A stretch of DNA of 64,000 nucleotides from Hyphomicrobiales bacterium (GCA_900469615.1 UBYA01000008.1:440365-504364), one strand, 5' to 3'; shown: positions 18,758-28,411, counted from the stretch's first letter. Numbers and translations: made by a program. The notes: a model not told the origin generated them from the sequence alone.

Positions 18758-20995
18758 ATGTCCGGTGTCAACAACGCCCAGCAGGATGTGGACATCGATC
18801 TTGCGCAGCTCTTCCGCGCCGTGTGGAAACGGCGCGTGCGCGTCGTTGCCATCACGCTCGCGGGCGCCTGCGCGGCATTCGTCATCGCCAAGGTCGTTTC
18901 GCCGGAATACCGCAGCGAAGCCCGTATCCTGATCGAGCAGCGCGCTCCGGCCTTTGCGACGACGACGTCAGGCAATGATTCCAGCTCCGGCCCTCTGCTG
19001 GACGAGCTCAATATCGCCAGCCAGGTGCAGATCCTGCAGTCGGCGGATCTGGTCAAGCAGGTCATCACCAATCTCAAGCTCTACGAGCGCCCCGAATTTG
19101 CGTCCGGCGGCAATGGCTCTGCGCTGTCCGATATTCTCGTGAAGCTGCATTTGAAGCATGCCGCCGCCGACAAGGCGCCGGAAGAGCGGATGCTGGATGC
19201 CTTCAATGGCCGGCTGCAGGTCTACCAGATCAACAGCTCGCGCGTGATCGGCATAAGTTTTACCTCCCGTGATCCCGATCTTGCCGCCAGCGTGCCGAAT
19301 GCGATGGCGCAGGTCTACCTGTCGATGCAGAGCGGCGCCAAGCTCGATTCCAACAGCGAGGCCACACGCTGGCTGGAGCCGGAGATTGCCAGGCTGCGCG
19401 ACAAGGTCAGCGAGGCCGAAAAGAAGGTCGCCGACTATCGCTCCGCCAACGGTCTGCTTCAGACCAGCCAGAACAACAATTTCGCCACGCAGCAGCTTGC
19501 CGATATTTCCACGCAGCTCGCGCAGGTTCGTGGCGACAGGGCGAATGCCGAGGCGAGGGCGCAGGCCGTGCGCAGTGCGCTGTCCAGCGGCCGTTCCACC
19601 GACACTCTCGCCGATGTCTCCGGGTCGCAGACCATCCAGCGGCTGAAGGCGACCGAGTCCAGCCTGGAATCGCAGATCTCCGATTTGTCGACGACGCTGA
19701 TGGACGGCCATCCGCGCCTGAAAAGCCTGCGCGCGCAGCTGGCCGATATCCGGCAGCAGATCAACCGCGAAACGCAGAGAATCCTCGCAAGCATCGAGAA
19801 CGAGGCCAAGGTGGCGCAGCTGCGCGAGCAGCAGCTCGTGGCGCAATCGAACACCCTGAAGGCGGACAGCGCCAGGGCAGGAGAGGATGAAGTCGGCCTG
19901 AACGCATTGGAGCGTGAAGCCGCAGCCGAACGGCAATTGCTCGAGACCTACCTTGCTCGCTATCGTGAGGCGGCTTCGCGCGTAGACAAGAATTCCAGCC
20001 CCGCCGATGCGCGCGTGGTGTCGACGGCGGTCGAGCCGGTCGATCCGTCCTATCCGAAGGTCGGCCCCATCGTCGTTGTCGCAACACTGGCGACCTTCAT
20101 CCTGACGGCCATTGTTATCATGCTCGCCGAGCTGTTCAGCGGCCGGGCCTTGCGGCCGGTTGGCCCCGCTCGCAAGGAGGATGAGGTTGCACCGGCGGAA
20201 ACGCCGAAACGTCCTCAACCCGATACCGAGGCGATGCCGGCTCCGGTTATGACCTCGGCAAGCCTCGGCGAAGCGCCCGCAAGCATGCTGTCGATTCCGG
20301 CGGAAGAGGCTCCGGTCCAGCTGGCCGAGACCGCGATCGAACCGGCCCATGAACCGGAAGCAGAGGGTCATGAGGAAGCGGTTCATGCGGCGGAGGAAGA
20401 GGAGGATTTCTCCATTCAGTCCGTCGCGGATTATCTGATCGACAGCGGCTCGCGGCTGGCAATCGCCATATCGCCGACCGGTGACAATGGTTCTACCGCG
20501 ACGGTCATGCTCGCGCGGACAATTGCGGATGCGGGAAGTCGCATCGTGCTGGTGGACATGACCGGCACCGGATGTCCCTCCAGGCTCATGGCCGAGCATG
20601 ACGGGCTTGCCGGCGTGACCGATCTGCTGTGCGGCGAAGCAGCCTTTGGCGATACGATCCATCCGGATCGCCTGTCCGATGCCCATCTCGTGCCGCAGGG
20701 CATGAGCGACCTCGATCGTGCCATGCGCGGCGCCGATCGCCTGTCGCTGATCCTCGATGCGCTTGGCTCGGCCTACGATATCGTTCTTGTCGAATGCGGC
20801 GCCGCCGAGGTCTCCGGCGTTGCGCGGTTGACGCGCAGCAAGGATACGGAAATCGTCCTCTCCATGCCCGAGCCCGACGAAAGCCAGTTCCTCGCGGCGA
20901 TGACGGAGTTCCAGAAGGCTGGCTACGAGCACATTATTCTCATGTCCGGCTGGCGCGAGGAGCATGATCCGGATACGCGCCGCGATGCGGCTTAA
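18758..20995 (+). CDS. ExoP/Wzc-like polysaccharide co-polymerase with degenerate kinase domain
   Basis: 745 aa from ATG 18758, with GGAG 9 bases upstream. N-terminal Wzz domain with first membrane segment (VVAITLAGACAAFVIAKVV), long periplasmic coiled-coil region, GNVR-type end, second membrane segment (VVATLATFILTAIVIML), an acidic linker rich in Pro/Glu/Ala, then a BY-kinase-like C-terminal domain. In that domain the P-loop reads SPTGDNGST (about residues 571-579), where active kinases carry GEGKST, so the catalytic lysine is missing. No tyrosine cluster is seen at the C-terminus. It should set chain length and couple polymerisation to export. Confidence 0.88.
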   Translation: MSGVNNAQQDVDIDLAQLFRAVWKRRVRVVAITLAGACAAFVIAKVVSPEYRSEARILIEQRAPAFATTTSGNDSSSGPLLDELNIASQVQILQSADLVKQVITNLKLYERPEFASGGNGSALSDILVKLHLKHAAADKAPEERMLDAFNGRLQVYQINSSRVIGISFTSRDPDLAASVPNAMAQVYLSMQSGAKLDSNSEATRWLEPEIARLRDKVSEAEKKVADYRSANGLLQTSQNNNFATQQLADISTQLAQVRGDRANAEARAQAVRSALSSGRSTDTLADVSGSQTIQRLKATESSLESQISDLSTTLMDGHPRLKSLRAQLADIRQQINRETQRILASIENEAKVAQLREQQLVAQSNTLKADSARAGEDEVGLNALEREAAAERQLLETYLARYREAASRVDKNSSPADARVVSTAVEPVDPSYPKVGPIVVVATLATFILTAIVIMLAELFSGRALRPVGPARKEDEVAPAETPKRPQPDTEAMPAPVMTSASLGEAPASMLSIPAEEAPVQLAETAIEPAHEPEAEGHEEAVHAAEEEEDFSIQSVADYLIDSGSRLAIAISPTGDNGSTATVMLARTIADAGSRIVLVDMTGTGCPSRLMAEHDGLAGVTDLLCGEAAFGDTIHPDRLSDAHLVPQGMSDLDRAMRGADRLSLILDALGSAYDIVLVECGAAEVSGVARLTRSKDTEIVLSMPEPDESQFLAAMTEFQKAGYEHIILMSGWREEHDPDTRRDAA

Positions 20996-22246
20996 TCAAT
21001 CTCCTTCGTCCGCCGTCGCCGTGACGATGCCGCGTCGTGCGCGCAGCCGCTGGACGAAGGCATAGAGCTTGCGGTTGGACTTGATCGCCGCCTTCGCCCG
21101 CGTGATGCTGCGCTGTGCCGTTGCGGCCAGACGGCCGATGCCTGAAATCGGCAGGATCAGATCATGCTGCACCGTTTCCATCGGGCACCAGGAGCGCTTG
21201 TAGATCTGGTCGCCGATACCGAAATCGAAAATCGCGACGCCTTCGCGGTGCAGCCGCTCGATCGTCAGCCAGAACAGCAATTCGCCGGGACTTGCTTCGG
21301 CAACGAAAGCCTCGTCGATGGAGGCGAACTGGCAGATGACGTGACCGCCTTTCCGAGACAGCGCGGCGACCGCCGGAATATGCCCCTCGTGTTCCCCCCT
21401 CAGGCGCAGCGCATGCATCTGCAGCATAGAGTCCGATCCGCTTCCTGTGCGGCATCGCAGCAGCCGATGGAGCGCGGCTCGGGTCGCGGTATCGTCGAAG
21501 ACGTCGGGTAGCCCGGCATCCTTGAAGCGGATCGCTTTCTGATGAAAGAAGAGATCGAGAAGCGCGTCCTGCTGATCGGGTTCGGCAATCACATACTCAT
21601 AGCCGCCCCTGGCATCGAGAAGTCTGCTCTGATGCTTGTACTTCTTGCGCCGCCGTTTGGCGTTCACCTGCTTCAGGCTCGCTTCGAAACTGTCGAGGAA
21701 GGGCAGCTGGAAAGCGTGGTTCTGGTTTTCGACCGCGGGCAGGGAGGCAAGCGGGCTTCTGCGGCCGCGCCATTCAAGCGGCACGTTGCGCAGGATGGCG
21801 AGGTCGGCTTTGCCACGCAGAGCGGCCGCGACGGCGATTGCGTCCGCCGGGGTCAGGTCTCCGCCAGCCAGGAATTCGGCTGAAAACAGGCCGGTATTGA
21901 TATTGCTGTGGCGTGCGCCGATGAACTCGGCCCGCCTGATCCCGTGGCTGCGGGTGATTTCCAGCGGCAGGATGAAGGCGACGCGACCGCCGATCGAGCC
22001 GCGAAGAATGGCAAGGGGATACCGGAAGCTTTCCACCCATGCCGCACACCAGTCATAACTCTGATGCAGCGAGGCGAGATCGTCTTGCTCCAGTGCGCGC
22101 CATTCGGCCTCGAGCGGTGCCATGCTGTCGAAGACGTCGACGCGAAGATGGTCGGCGGCCGAAGAACGAACCGGAATGGACGCAGCCCGTTCATTCGCCG
22201 CGTCGGCGTCGGCCATGCCGGCGATATCTCGCGTCTGGGTCTGCAT
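20996..22246 (-). CDS. FemAB/CelD-like GNAT-fold acyltransferase
   Basis: 416 aa from ATG 22246, chosen for GGAAAGGA just upstream. The C-terminal block (ELLFWLTIERLHREGVAIFDFGIG, then DQIYKRSWCP) is diagnostic for the CelD/BcsL-like acetyltransferase_6 family found in polysaccharide clusters. Likely acylates a polysaccharide or its precursor in the cytoplasm. Convergent with and adjoining the ExoP-like gene (stop codons touch), so it closes the exopolysaccharide region. Confidence 0.82.
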   Translation of the reverse strand: MQTQTRDIAGMADADAANERAASIPVRSSAADHLRVDVFDSMAPLEAEWRALEQDDLASLHQSYDWCAAWVESFRYPLAILRGSIGGRVAFILPLEITRSHGIRRAEFIGARHSNINTGLFSAEFLAGGDLTPADAIAVAAALRGKADLAILRNVPLEWRGRRSPLASLPAVENQNHAFQLPFLDSFEASLKQVNAKRRRKKYKHQSRLLDARGGYEYVIAEPDQQDALLDLFFHQKAIRFKDAGLPDVFDDTATRAALHRLLRCRTGSGSDSMLQMHALRLRGEHEGHIPAVAALSRKGGHVICQFASIDEAFVAEASPGELLFWLTIERLHREGVAIFDFGIGDQIYKRSWCPMETVQHDLILPISGIGRLAATAQRSITRAKAAIKSNRKLYAFVQRLRARRGIVTATADEGD

Positions 22247-22369
22247 TCGATCCTTTCCGCTCCGGCGTCGTTCGAGCGCAGTCTGTCGGGCCACGGCTTA
22301 TTTTTGGCTTAAGATGGGATATTTACGGCGAATAAGGCGCGGATCAGGGTTAGTCTTGCGTAAATTCCG

Positions 22370-22579
22370 TCATTGCGGGCGAGGGCCGGCCATCCACTTG
22401 ATAATGCCCATCGCCGGCAGCACCCAGATGATGCCGCTGAAAAGGAAGTAGAGGAAATGAACCCAGCCGGGTTGATCCGCAAGCGTCCGCACTGCAACGA
22501 TCATGGCAACGATCGCGTAGATTGCAACCAGCAGCACGAGCAGGATCATGCCAATGAATTTGCGCAGGCGAAGGGGCAA
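22370..22579 (-). CDS. DUF2842 small membrane protein
   Basis: 69 aa, two membrane segments (FIGMILLVLLVAIYAIVAMIV and FLYFLFSGIIWVLPAMGII) and the ending KWMAGPRP, the DUF2842 pattern. The start codon is TTG, supported by GAGGAG 9 bases upstream. Divergent from ctaA; in many rhizobia the two are neighbours, hinting at a link with cytochrome oxidase/heme A, unproven. Confidence 0.85.
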   Translation of the reverse strand: MPLRLRKFIGMILLVLLVAIYAIVAMIVAVRTLADQPGWVHFLYFLFSGIIWVLPAMGIIKWMAGPRPQ

Positions 22580-22692
22580 GGGGTTTTTCTCCTCATTACG
22601 TCAGCATGCCGCGACGGCATGCCGCAAACTCCCGGGACTTGTTTTGCACGCCCCTATCGGGCAAATCAACAGCCTGATCGAAGGGAGAAGCC

Positions 22693-23796
22693 ATGGCTGC
22701 CACTAATTTTACGACCGAACAGGCTATTTTGAAGGAAGTGGCTCGCCAGGACCGCAATCGCCGCGCCATCCGCATCTGGCTTGCCTGCGTCCTGCTGGTT
22801 CTGTTCGGCCTTGTGCTGGTGGGCGGCGCCACGCGCCTTACCAATTCCGGCCTGTCGATCACGCAATGGCAGCCGATCCATGGCGTCATCCCGCCGCTGA
22901 ATGCGCAGGAATGGGACGAGGAGTTCAACCTCTACAAGCGCATCCCTCAATTTCAGCTGCTGAACAAGGATATGACCGTTGATGAGTTCAAGGGCATATT
23001 CTGGTGGGAGTGGGCGCATCGCCTGCTTGCGCGCACCATCGGCATTATCTTCGGCTTGCCGTTGCTGTTCTTCGTCCTCACTGGTCGCGTCGAGCGGAAG
23101 CTCTGGCTGCCGCTGGCAGGCATCTTCGTGCTCGGCGGCCTTCAGGGCGCTATCGGCTGGTGGATGGTCTCTTCGGGCCTGGAGGCCCGCACTGATGTCA
23201 GCCAGTATCGCCTCGCCACGCATCTCGTGACCGCCTGTCTGATCTTTGCTGCCTGCATGTGGTTCATGCGGGCCTTGTCTCCGCATTCGAACGAGCCGCC
23301 GCCGACGCGCCATTCGGCGAAACTCGCCGGTCTGATCGCGTTCATGGCGCTGTTCCAGATCTACCTCGGCGCACTTGTCGCCGGTCTCGATGCGGGCCTC
23401 TCCTATAATACATGGCCGCTGATGGACGGCGCCGTCGTGCCGAGCGATCTTTTCATCCAGTCGCCGACCTGGATCAATTTCTTCGAGAATCCGAAGACGG
23501 TCCAGTTCGTCCACCGTCTCGGCGCCTATGCGCTATTCATCGTCGTCGCCCTCAACATGATCATCTCGCTGCGAGCCGCAGCGCAGACGACGCATGCGCG
23601 CCGATCCGTCGTTCTGTTCGTGCTCGTGCTGATCCAGGCGATCCTGGGCATTTCGACGCTGCTGCTGCATGTGCCGCTGGATCTGGCGCTGGCCCATCAG
23701 GCCGGCGCATTGATCGTCTTCGGCTTCGCAATTGCCAACTGGCGCGGCTTTTACGGCGAACTGCCGCGTCAGACGTCGATCGTCGTGGGAGATTGA
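22693..23796 (+). CDS. ctaA: Heme A synthase (CtaA/COX15)
   Basis: 367 aa with eight membrane segments and the conserved histidine motifs, including WWEWAHRLLART and VQFVHRLGAYALF. The opening GGATRLTNSGLSITQWQP is a strong type-2 (COX15-like) signature. It converts heme O to heme A for aa3-type cytochrome oxidase in the inner membrane. A GGAGAAGCC ribosome site precedes the ATG. Confidence 0.96.
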   Translation: MAATNFTTEQAILKEVARQDRNRRAIRIWLACVLLVLFGLVLVGGATRLTNSGLSITQWQPIHGVIPPLNAQEWDEEFNLYKRIPQFQLLNKDMTVDEFKGIFWWEWAHRLLARTIGIIFGLPLLFFVLTGRVERKLWLPLAGIFVLGGLQGAIGWWMVSSGLEARTDVSQYRLATHLVTACLIFAACMWFMRALSPHSNEPPPTRHSAKLAGLIAFMALFQIYLGALVAGLDAGLSYNTWPLMDGAVVPSDLFIQSPTWINFFENPKTVQFVHRLGAYALFIVVALNMIISLRAAAQTTHARRSVVLFVLVLIQAILGISTLLLHVPLDLALAHQAGALIVFGFAIANWRGFYGELPRQTSIVVGD

Positions 23797-23819
23797 GGCG
23801 CAGCAAGGCGCCTTCTTTT
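23796..23819 (+). terminator. Putative terminator after ctaA
   Basis: AGGCGC (23796-23801) pairs with GCGCCT (23808-23813), followed by TCTTTT. It overlaps the ctaA stop region and the end of the convergent DUF2778 gene. Confidence 0.5.
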
Positions 23820-25125
23820 AGCGAGAAGCGACGCTTGCTGCCGACGACATGCGTGCCACGACTTTCAGCCGCTTGATCTCACCGCGCCTGAAGGCGGCGA
23901 GGAAGCGATTGTAGTCCTTGAAAACCACGCAGCCGTTCGATTCGCCGCGGCCACCCCGGAGCATGTAGGTGTGAGCCAGCAAGCCGTTGCGGCCATAGAC
24001 GCGGGCGCCGTTTGCGGGGGTCAGGCGCAGCGCCTGCACGCCATGGAACAGGCTTTCCCGATATGTCAGGTTATAAGTCTCGGGCGGCGTCGGGCCGGTG
24101 TTCTTGCGGTCGACATAGCGCGGATTGTCGCGCATCTGGCCAAGGCCGGAATGGGCTTCGAGACGCTCTCCGCTCGGCAGATAGACGGTCTTTGCCTCGA
24201 TATCGTAGATCGCCGTGCCTTCGCCCGGGCTGATCGCGGCAAAGGGATTGAGGAAAGGCTTCGTCTTGCGGACGGAGCTGTCGTCCGGATCGGCATAGGC
24301 CATGAGGCGCGACGGCGGCTGGGCGGCCGTGTCGGTTGCGGTGGCCTTGGCGATGGCACTGGTAGCGCCGGCTCGTTGCACCGGCGTTTCGCGGGCCGGG
24401 CGGGCTACGGGAATGACATTCAGCACGGCCTCGGCCACTGCAATGTCGGCTTCCTTGACGGGCAGGGGTTTTGCCTCGGCGATGGCGGGCAGGCTCACCT
24501 CGGGCGCTGCCGAAGCGACCGCAGCCGGTTGCGCGGCCATCTTCACCGGGCCGGCCGCCGGCATGAGAGCGGCCGCATATTTTGCCTGGTTCAGCGATTG
24601 TATCGCCGTGGCGAAGTTTATGGCGATCACCTTGCGCAAATGGTCGATCGTCTCCGGCGAAGCCGCCGCGACTTCGATACGACCGCTCTTGATGCTCGCT
24701 GCCGCATTCTGCGCCTGCCTGATTTCGGAGGTCTGTTGCGCCAGAGCGTTCGCCAGTTGCAAACGAACGGCGTCCGCGCCGCCCACTTTCGTCCGAACCT
24801 CCGCATCCGCGACGCTGCCGAAGCGGCTTTGTCCATACAGCGATGTCGTCTGGGAGGAAAGGTGGGCGATGCGCGCCGCATGGGTTTGCGGAACGATGAA
24901 GGCGGATGCGCGCGGTGCGAGGAAACTATCGACCGATGCCGCCGCGCCGGGAAGGGACAGCACCATCGATTGTGTTGTGATCAGTGTTGCCGTAACCCAG
25001 GCGAAGGCGGCGACGGCGACGCCGGTTGCCAGGGTGCCGGGATGGATGCTGAAGGATTTTTTCGATCGCGGGGCGTAGCCGGAACGCGAATTGAAGTTAC
25101 CGAACGTTTCGGTCGCAAACGCCAT
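23818..25125 (-). CDS. DUF2778 (Tlde1-like) L,D-transpeptidase-type protein, membrane anchored
   Basis: 435 aa. A short cytosolic N-terminus, one membrane segment (about residues 30-60), a long Ala/Pro-rich periplasmic region, then a C-terminal DUF2778 domain starting near PFLNPFAAISPGEGTAIYD. The catalytic-like motif is His385 (HTYMLRGGRGESNGC) to Cys399, in which SNGC replaces the SHGC typical of L,D-transpeptidases. DUF2778 includes the Tlde1 peptidoglycan-acting effectors of type VI secretion, but no T6SS genes lie nearby, and the membrane anchor favours a housekeeping wall-remodelling role (inference). Confidence 0.8.
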   Translation of the reverse strand: MAFATETFGNFNSRSGYAPRSKKSFSIHPGTLATGVAVAAFAWVTATLITTQSMVLSLPGAAASVDSFLAPRASAFIVPQTHAARIAHLSSQTTSLYGQSRFGSVADAEVRTKVGGADAVRLQLANALAQQTSEIRQAQNAAASIKSGRIEVAAASPETIDHLRKVIAINFATAIQSLNQAKYAAALMPAAGPVKMAAQPAAVASAAPEVSLPAIAEAKPLPVKEADIAVAEAVLNVIPVARPARETPVQRAGATSAIAKATATDTAAQPPSRLMAYADPDDSSVRKTKPFLNPFAAISPGEGTAIYDIEAKTVYLPSGERLEAHSGLGQMRDNPRYVDRKNTGPTPPETYNLTYRESLFHGVQALRLTPANGARVYGRNGLLAHTYMLRGGRGESNGCVVFKDYNRFLAAFRRGEIKRLKVVARMSSAASVASR

Positions 25126-25554
25126 GATACTCGTTATCCAAAACTACACAGACACTGTGCCGGCTCACAAATGCACATGCGCCTCGACGCGAACTCCGCG
25201 TCCGGCCAACACTTTGCCGACTGTCTGGAAGCATGCCGAATTATGGTAACCAATTCCTTTACGATGGCTCATTCTTGGATATTCATTGAAAAAAGGGATG
25301 CCTCTGTGAGGCCGTTCGTCCGGGCCAGCGAAGCCGTTAACGGCCAAATCCGGCCGACAATTGGTCGCAACGCCTCACGGTCAATCAAATTTCCGTGTAG
25401 TGCCAGCTAATTTAGTGAAAAGGCGGAAATGTGGCGGAGTGCCCTTGAGGGCATGAAATCGCAGCGGTTTCTTCCGGTTATGAAAAACCCGGCCCGATCG
25501 ATCCCTCGCGGATGATCGGGCCGGGCGAAAAGCCCGTGATTGGCGCTGTGCGAT
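25126..25554. other. Intergenic region between DUF2778 gene and argC
   Basis: 429 bases without a supported gene. The part near 25126-25400 should hold the promoter of the DUF2778 gene; the part near 25483-25525 holds the argC terminator. Nothing else recognised. Confidence 0.6.
25483..25525 (-). terminator. Intrinsic terminator of argC
   Basis: CCCGGCCCGATC (25488-25499) and GATCGGGCCGGG (25514-25525) form a perfect 12-bp stem; read on the minus strand the stem is followed by five T (25483-25487). It lies just after the argC stop. Confidence 0.88.
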
Positions 25555-26487
25555 TCAGGCGCTCAGCATCAGATCCATGTTCTGCACGGCGGCGCCCGAT
25601 GCGCCCTTGCCCAGATTGTCGAGCAGCGCGACCAGGTTGACCTGAGCGGTGCCGGGCGTGCCGAAGACGAACAGTTTCATCGTATCCTTGCCGGCGAGTT
25701 CCACGGCATTGACGCGGGACAGGGCACGGCTTTCCTCAAGCGGAACGACCTGAACGATGTCCTGGCCGGCATAATGCGCGGAAAGAGCGGCATGGATGCT
25801 TTCAAGTGTCGCGCCTTCAGCCAGATCGGCGAGATGCAGCGGCACCTGCACGATCATGCCCTGCGGGAAGCGGCCGACGGAGGGCGAGAAGATCGGCGCA
25901 CGCTCGAGCAGGCCGTGGGTCGTCATTTCGGGCACATGCTTGTGGGTCAGCGGCAGGCCGTAAAGGAAATGCGGCGCGGTGATCGCATCCGGATGATCCG
26001 GATTTTCCATCTGCGCGATCATCTGCTTGCCGCCGCCTGTGTAGCCGGAAACCGCGTTGACCGTCACGGGATGGTTTGCCGGAAGGATGCCGGCGGCCCG
26101 CAGCGGCCGGATGAGGCCGATCGCACCCGTGGGATAGCAGCCCGGATTGGCGACGAAACGCGAGCCCTTGATCCGGTTGCCCTGATCCTTGTCCATTTCC
26201 GCGAAGCCATAGGCCCAGTCGGGATGGATGCGGAAGGCTGTGGAGGTGTCGATGATGCGGACATTGTTGTTGGCCGCCACCATCTCCACCGCTTCCTTCG
26301 AAGCATCGTCGGGCAGGCACAGAATGGCGATATCGGCGTTGTTCAGCATGTCCTCGCGCATGGCGGCATTGCGCCGCTCGGCTTCCGGAATGGACAGGAG
26401 TTCGACATCGCGGCGGTCGGCCATGCGCGTGCGAATCTGCAAGCCCGTGGTTCCGTGTTCGCCATCGATGAAGATCTTCGGTGCCAT
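25555..26487 (-). CDS. argC: N-acetyl-gamma-glutamyl-phosphate reductase, type 2
   Basis: 310 aa, the short type-2 form. N-terminal nucleotide-binding start [19 protein letters not shown] and catalytic Cys117 in [12 protein letters not shown] are clear. Catalyses the NADPH-dependent reduction of N-acetylglutamyl phosphate in arginine biosynthesis. It follows speB (agmatinase) on the same strand after 137 bases. Confidence 0.96.
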   Translation of the reverse strand: MAPKIFIDGEHGTTGLQIRTRMADRRDVELLSIPEAERRNAAMREDMLNNADIAILCLPDDASKEAVEMVAANNNVRIIDTSTAFRIHPDWAYGFAEMDKDQGNRIKGSRFVANPGCYPTGAIGLIRPLRAAGILPANHPVTVNAVSGYTGGGKQMIAQMENPDHPDAITAPHFLYGLPLTHKHVPEMTTHGLLERAPIFSPSVGRFPQGMIVQVPLHLADLAEGATLESIHAALSAHYAGQDIVQVVPLEESRALSRVNAVELAGKDTMKLFVFGTPGTAQVNLVALLDNLGKGASGAAVQNMDLMLSA

Positions 26488-26624
26488 CTTATTCCTGCTC
26501 TTTCAATAGGTTGACAGTATTTCCGGATTCAGTTTGCCATGCAGTTGATTCAATTTCATAACAGCCGCTCCGGACGCAGCAGGACAGTATCCGACAACCG
26601 CCACGCATGTCCCGAAATCATGTC

Positions 26625-27578
26625 TCAGCGACCGCTTGCACGCCGTTCGGCGTGAAGACCGAGCATATACATCGCCACGGTCGCCCCCGCAATGGCGGTG
26701 ATGTCGGCGTGGTCGTAGGCGGGGGAGACTTCCACGACGTCGGCGCCCCGGATGTCGAGCGGATGCAGCCGTTGCAGCACGGACAGGATCTTGGCGCTGG
26801 AAGGCCCGCCGGCCACCGGCGTTCCCGTGCCTGGCGCATGGGCCGGGTCGAGGCAATCGATGTCGAAGGTCAGGTAGGCCGGTGCGCCCCCGGTGCGGGA
26901 CATGATCGCCGAAGCGATGTCGCCGGCACTCATGTCCTCGACCTGATGGCCGGAGAGAATCTGGATGCCGAAATCCTCCGGCGCATGCGTGCGGATGCCG
27001 ATCTGGATGGAACGATCCGTGTCGATCAGCCCGTCGCGCGCGGCGCGGGCGACGAAGGAGCCGTGGTCGATCCGCCTGCCGTCGTCGAACCAGGTGTCCT
27101 GGTGGGCGTCGAACTGCACGAGCGCCAGCGGGCCATGCCTGGCGGCATGGGCCTTCAACAGCGGCCAGGTGACGAAGTGATCGCCGCCGAGCGTCAGCAG
27201 GAAGGCGCCGCTGTCGAGGATTGTCGTCGCCTGCCGTTCGATCGCGGAAGGCGTCTCCTGATGATTGCCGTAATCGAGCAGGCAGTCGCCGTAGTCGATC
27301 ACGGCCATGCCGGCGAAGAGGTCGCGGTTGAAGGGATATTGCGGATCGTTGTCGAAGATGGCCGAGGCGCGGCGTATGGCCTGCGGCCCGAAGCGCGTTC
27401 CCGGCCGGTTTGAAGTCGCGGCGTCGAAGGGAATGCCCCATACCACGGCGTCCACGCCCTCAAGCGATTTCGTGAAGCGGCGGCGCATGAAGGAGAGGGC
27501 CCCTGCGAAGGTCGGGTCGCTGGCGGCCGAGGTCAGGCCGTCGGCCGTGAAAGCATGATCAATCGACGTGCTCGGCAA
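26625..27578 (-). CDS. speB: Agmatinase (ureohydrolase family)
   Basis: 317 aa from a TTG at 27578, chosen because GGGAGG stands 5 bases before it; the upstream part of the frame overlaps the previous gene. Manganese-binding motifs are complete: GGDHFVTWP, FDAHQDTW and FDIDCLDPAHAPGTGTP. Hydrolyses agmatine to putrescine and urea, though some rhizobial homologues act on other guanidino compounds. It overlaps the monooxygenase-like gene upstream by 20 bases, so the two are translationally linked. Confidence 0.88.
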   Translation of the reverse strand: MPSTSIDHAFTADGLTSAASDPTFAGALSFMRRRFTKSLEGVDAVVWGIPFDAATSNRPGTRFGPQAIRRASAIFDNDPQYPFNRDLFAGMAVIDYGDCLLDYGNHQETPSAIERQATTILDSGAFLLTLGGDHFVTWPLLKAHAARHGPLALVQFDAHQDTWFDDGRRIDHGSFVARAARDGLIDTDRSIQIGIRTHAPEDFGIQILSGHQVEDMSAGDIASAIMSRTGGAPAYLTFDIDCLDPAHAPGTGTPVAGGPSSAKILSVLQRLHPLDIRGADVVEVSPAYDHADITAIAGATVAMYMLGLHAERRASGR

Positions 27579-27936
27579 GGTCGCCTCCCGTGCTCGCCTG
27601 AAAGCCATAGGCCCGCTCTACCCGCGCTATGCGCACCTTGTATTGCTCGTACCAGCGCTCGCGGCCGAGTTTCTGGGCGGCAAGATGCGCGACGACGTTC
27701 TTCCAGTTGCGAATGCTGTCTTCGTCCCGCCAGAAGGAATTGGTGATGCCGAATCCACTGGTATCCCTTGCGCTCTCGACGCCAAGACAGCCCTCCTGCG
27801 CCAGTGCCAGCGTTTCCATGCGTTCGCTCATGGCGTCGTAGCCATTGTCGCCTTCCGTTCGGATCGAGGTGAAGGAGACGACGTAGTAGGGCGGTTCGGG
27901 GGTCGCGGCGAAACGGGCTGCATAGTTTGTGCTCAT
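27559..27936 (-). CDS. Antibiotic-biosynthesis-monooxygenase (ABM) domain protein
   Basis: 125 aa from ATG 27936 (CGAGG seven bases upstream). The dimeric alpha-beta barrel pattern is seen in YYVVSFTSIRTEGDNGYDAM, GCLGVESARD and GITNSFWRDEDSIRNWKNVV. Such proteins include heme-degrading and quinone-forming monooxygenases, but many have no known substrate. It overlaps speB, suggesting one operon. Confidence 0.8.
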   Translation of the reverse strand: MSTNYAARFAATPEPPYYVVSFTSIRTEGDNGYDAMSERMETLALAQEGCLGVESARDTSGFGITNSFWRDEDSIRNWKNVVAHLAAQKLGRERWYEQYKVRIARVERAYGFQASTGGDLAEHVD

Positions 27937-28003
27937 GGCATGCCTCGGGGAGAGCGAGCGGAATCGCGATTCGGTGAATCGCAAACAATTGGGCGTTTGA
28001 TGA

Positions 28004-28273
28004 TTATTTGCCCGATGTGGCGGTGCATTGATATGCTTTTTTGATGCAGGCGATCTGCGGCGTCGAGCATTCGGCGCGTCCATCGGTGACGACGCAGTAG
28101 GAGCAGCTGTCGGTGAATTCGCGGCAATCGGGATTCGTCTGGAGAAAGTCCTTCATGCTCTGCATATCCGCCGCCTTTTCGGCGGGTTCGGCCGGCGGGG
28201 CATCCTCGCAAAGAGCCGGCGAGACGCCGCCAATCAACAGCAGCAGCGAAAACGAAAAGATGAATCGGCGCAT
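28004..28273 (-). CDS. Small cysteine-rich secreted protein, unknown function
   Basis: 89 aa from ATG 28273 with GGAGGAG just upstream. Signal peptide (RRFIFSFSLLLLIGGVSPALC-ED), then a short domain with six further cysteines (NPDCREFTDSCSYC, AECSTPQIAC, AYQC), which likely form disulfides in the periplasm. I do not recognise the family. Confidence 0.7.
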   Translation of the reverse strand: MRRFIFSFSLLLLIGGVSPALCEDAPPAEPAEKAADMQSMKDFLQTNPDCREFTDSCSYCVVTDGRAECSTPQIACIKKAYQCTATSGK

Positions 28274-28354
28274 TGAACTCCTCCGATGCTTGTGGCGGCA
28301 CTCTGCCACAAAATGCGCCCCCTTGCCTCGGTGGATGTTATCTTTTTCAATGCT

Positions 28355-28386
28355 GCAAAAGAAAAAGGCCGGGAAACCCGGCCTTT
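28355..28386 (-). terminator. Intrinsic terminator of rplM-rpsI
   Basis: AAAGGCCGGG and CCCGGCCTTT (28364-28373, 28377-28386) form a 10-bp stem with loop AAA; on the minus strand a T-rich run (28355-28363) follows. It lies directly after the rpsI stop. Confidence 0.88.
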
Positions 28387-28411
28387 CCAAAATCCCGTCT
28401 CGAATAAGCGA

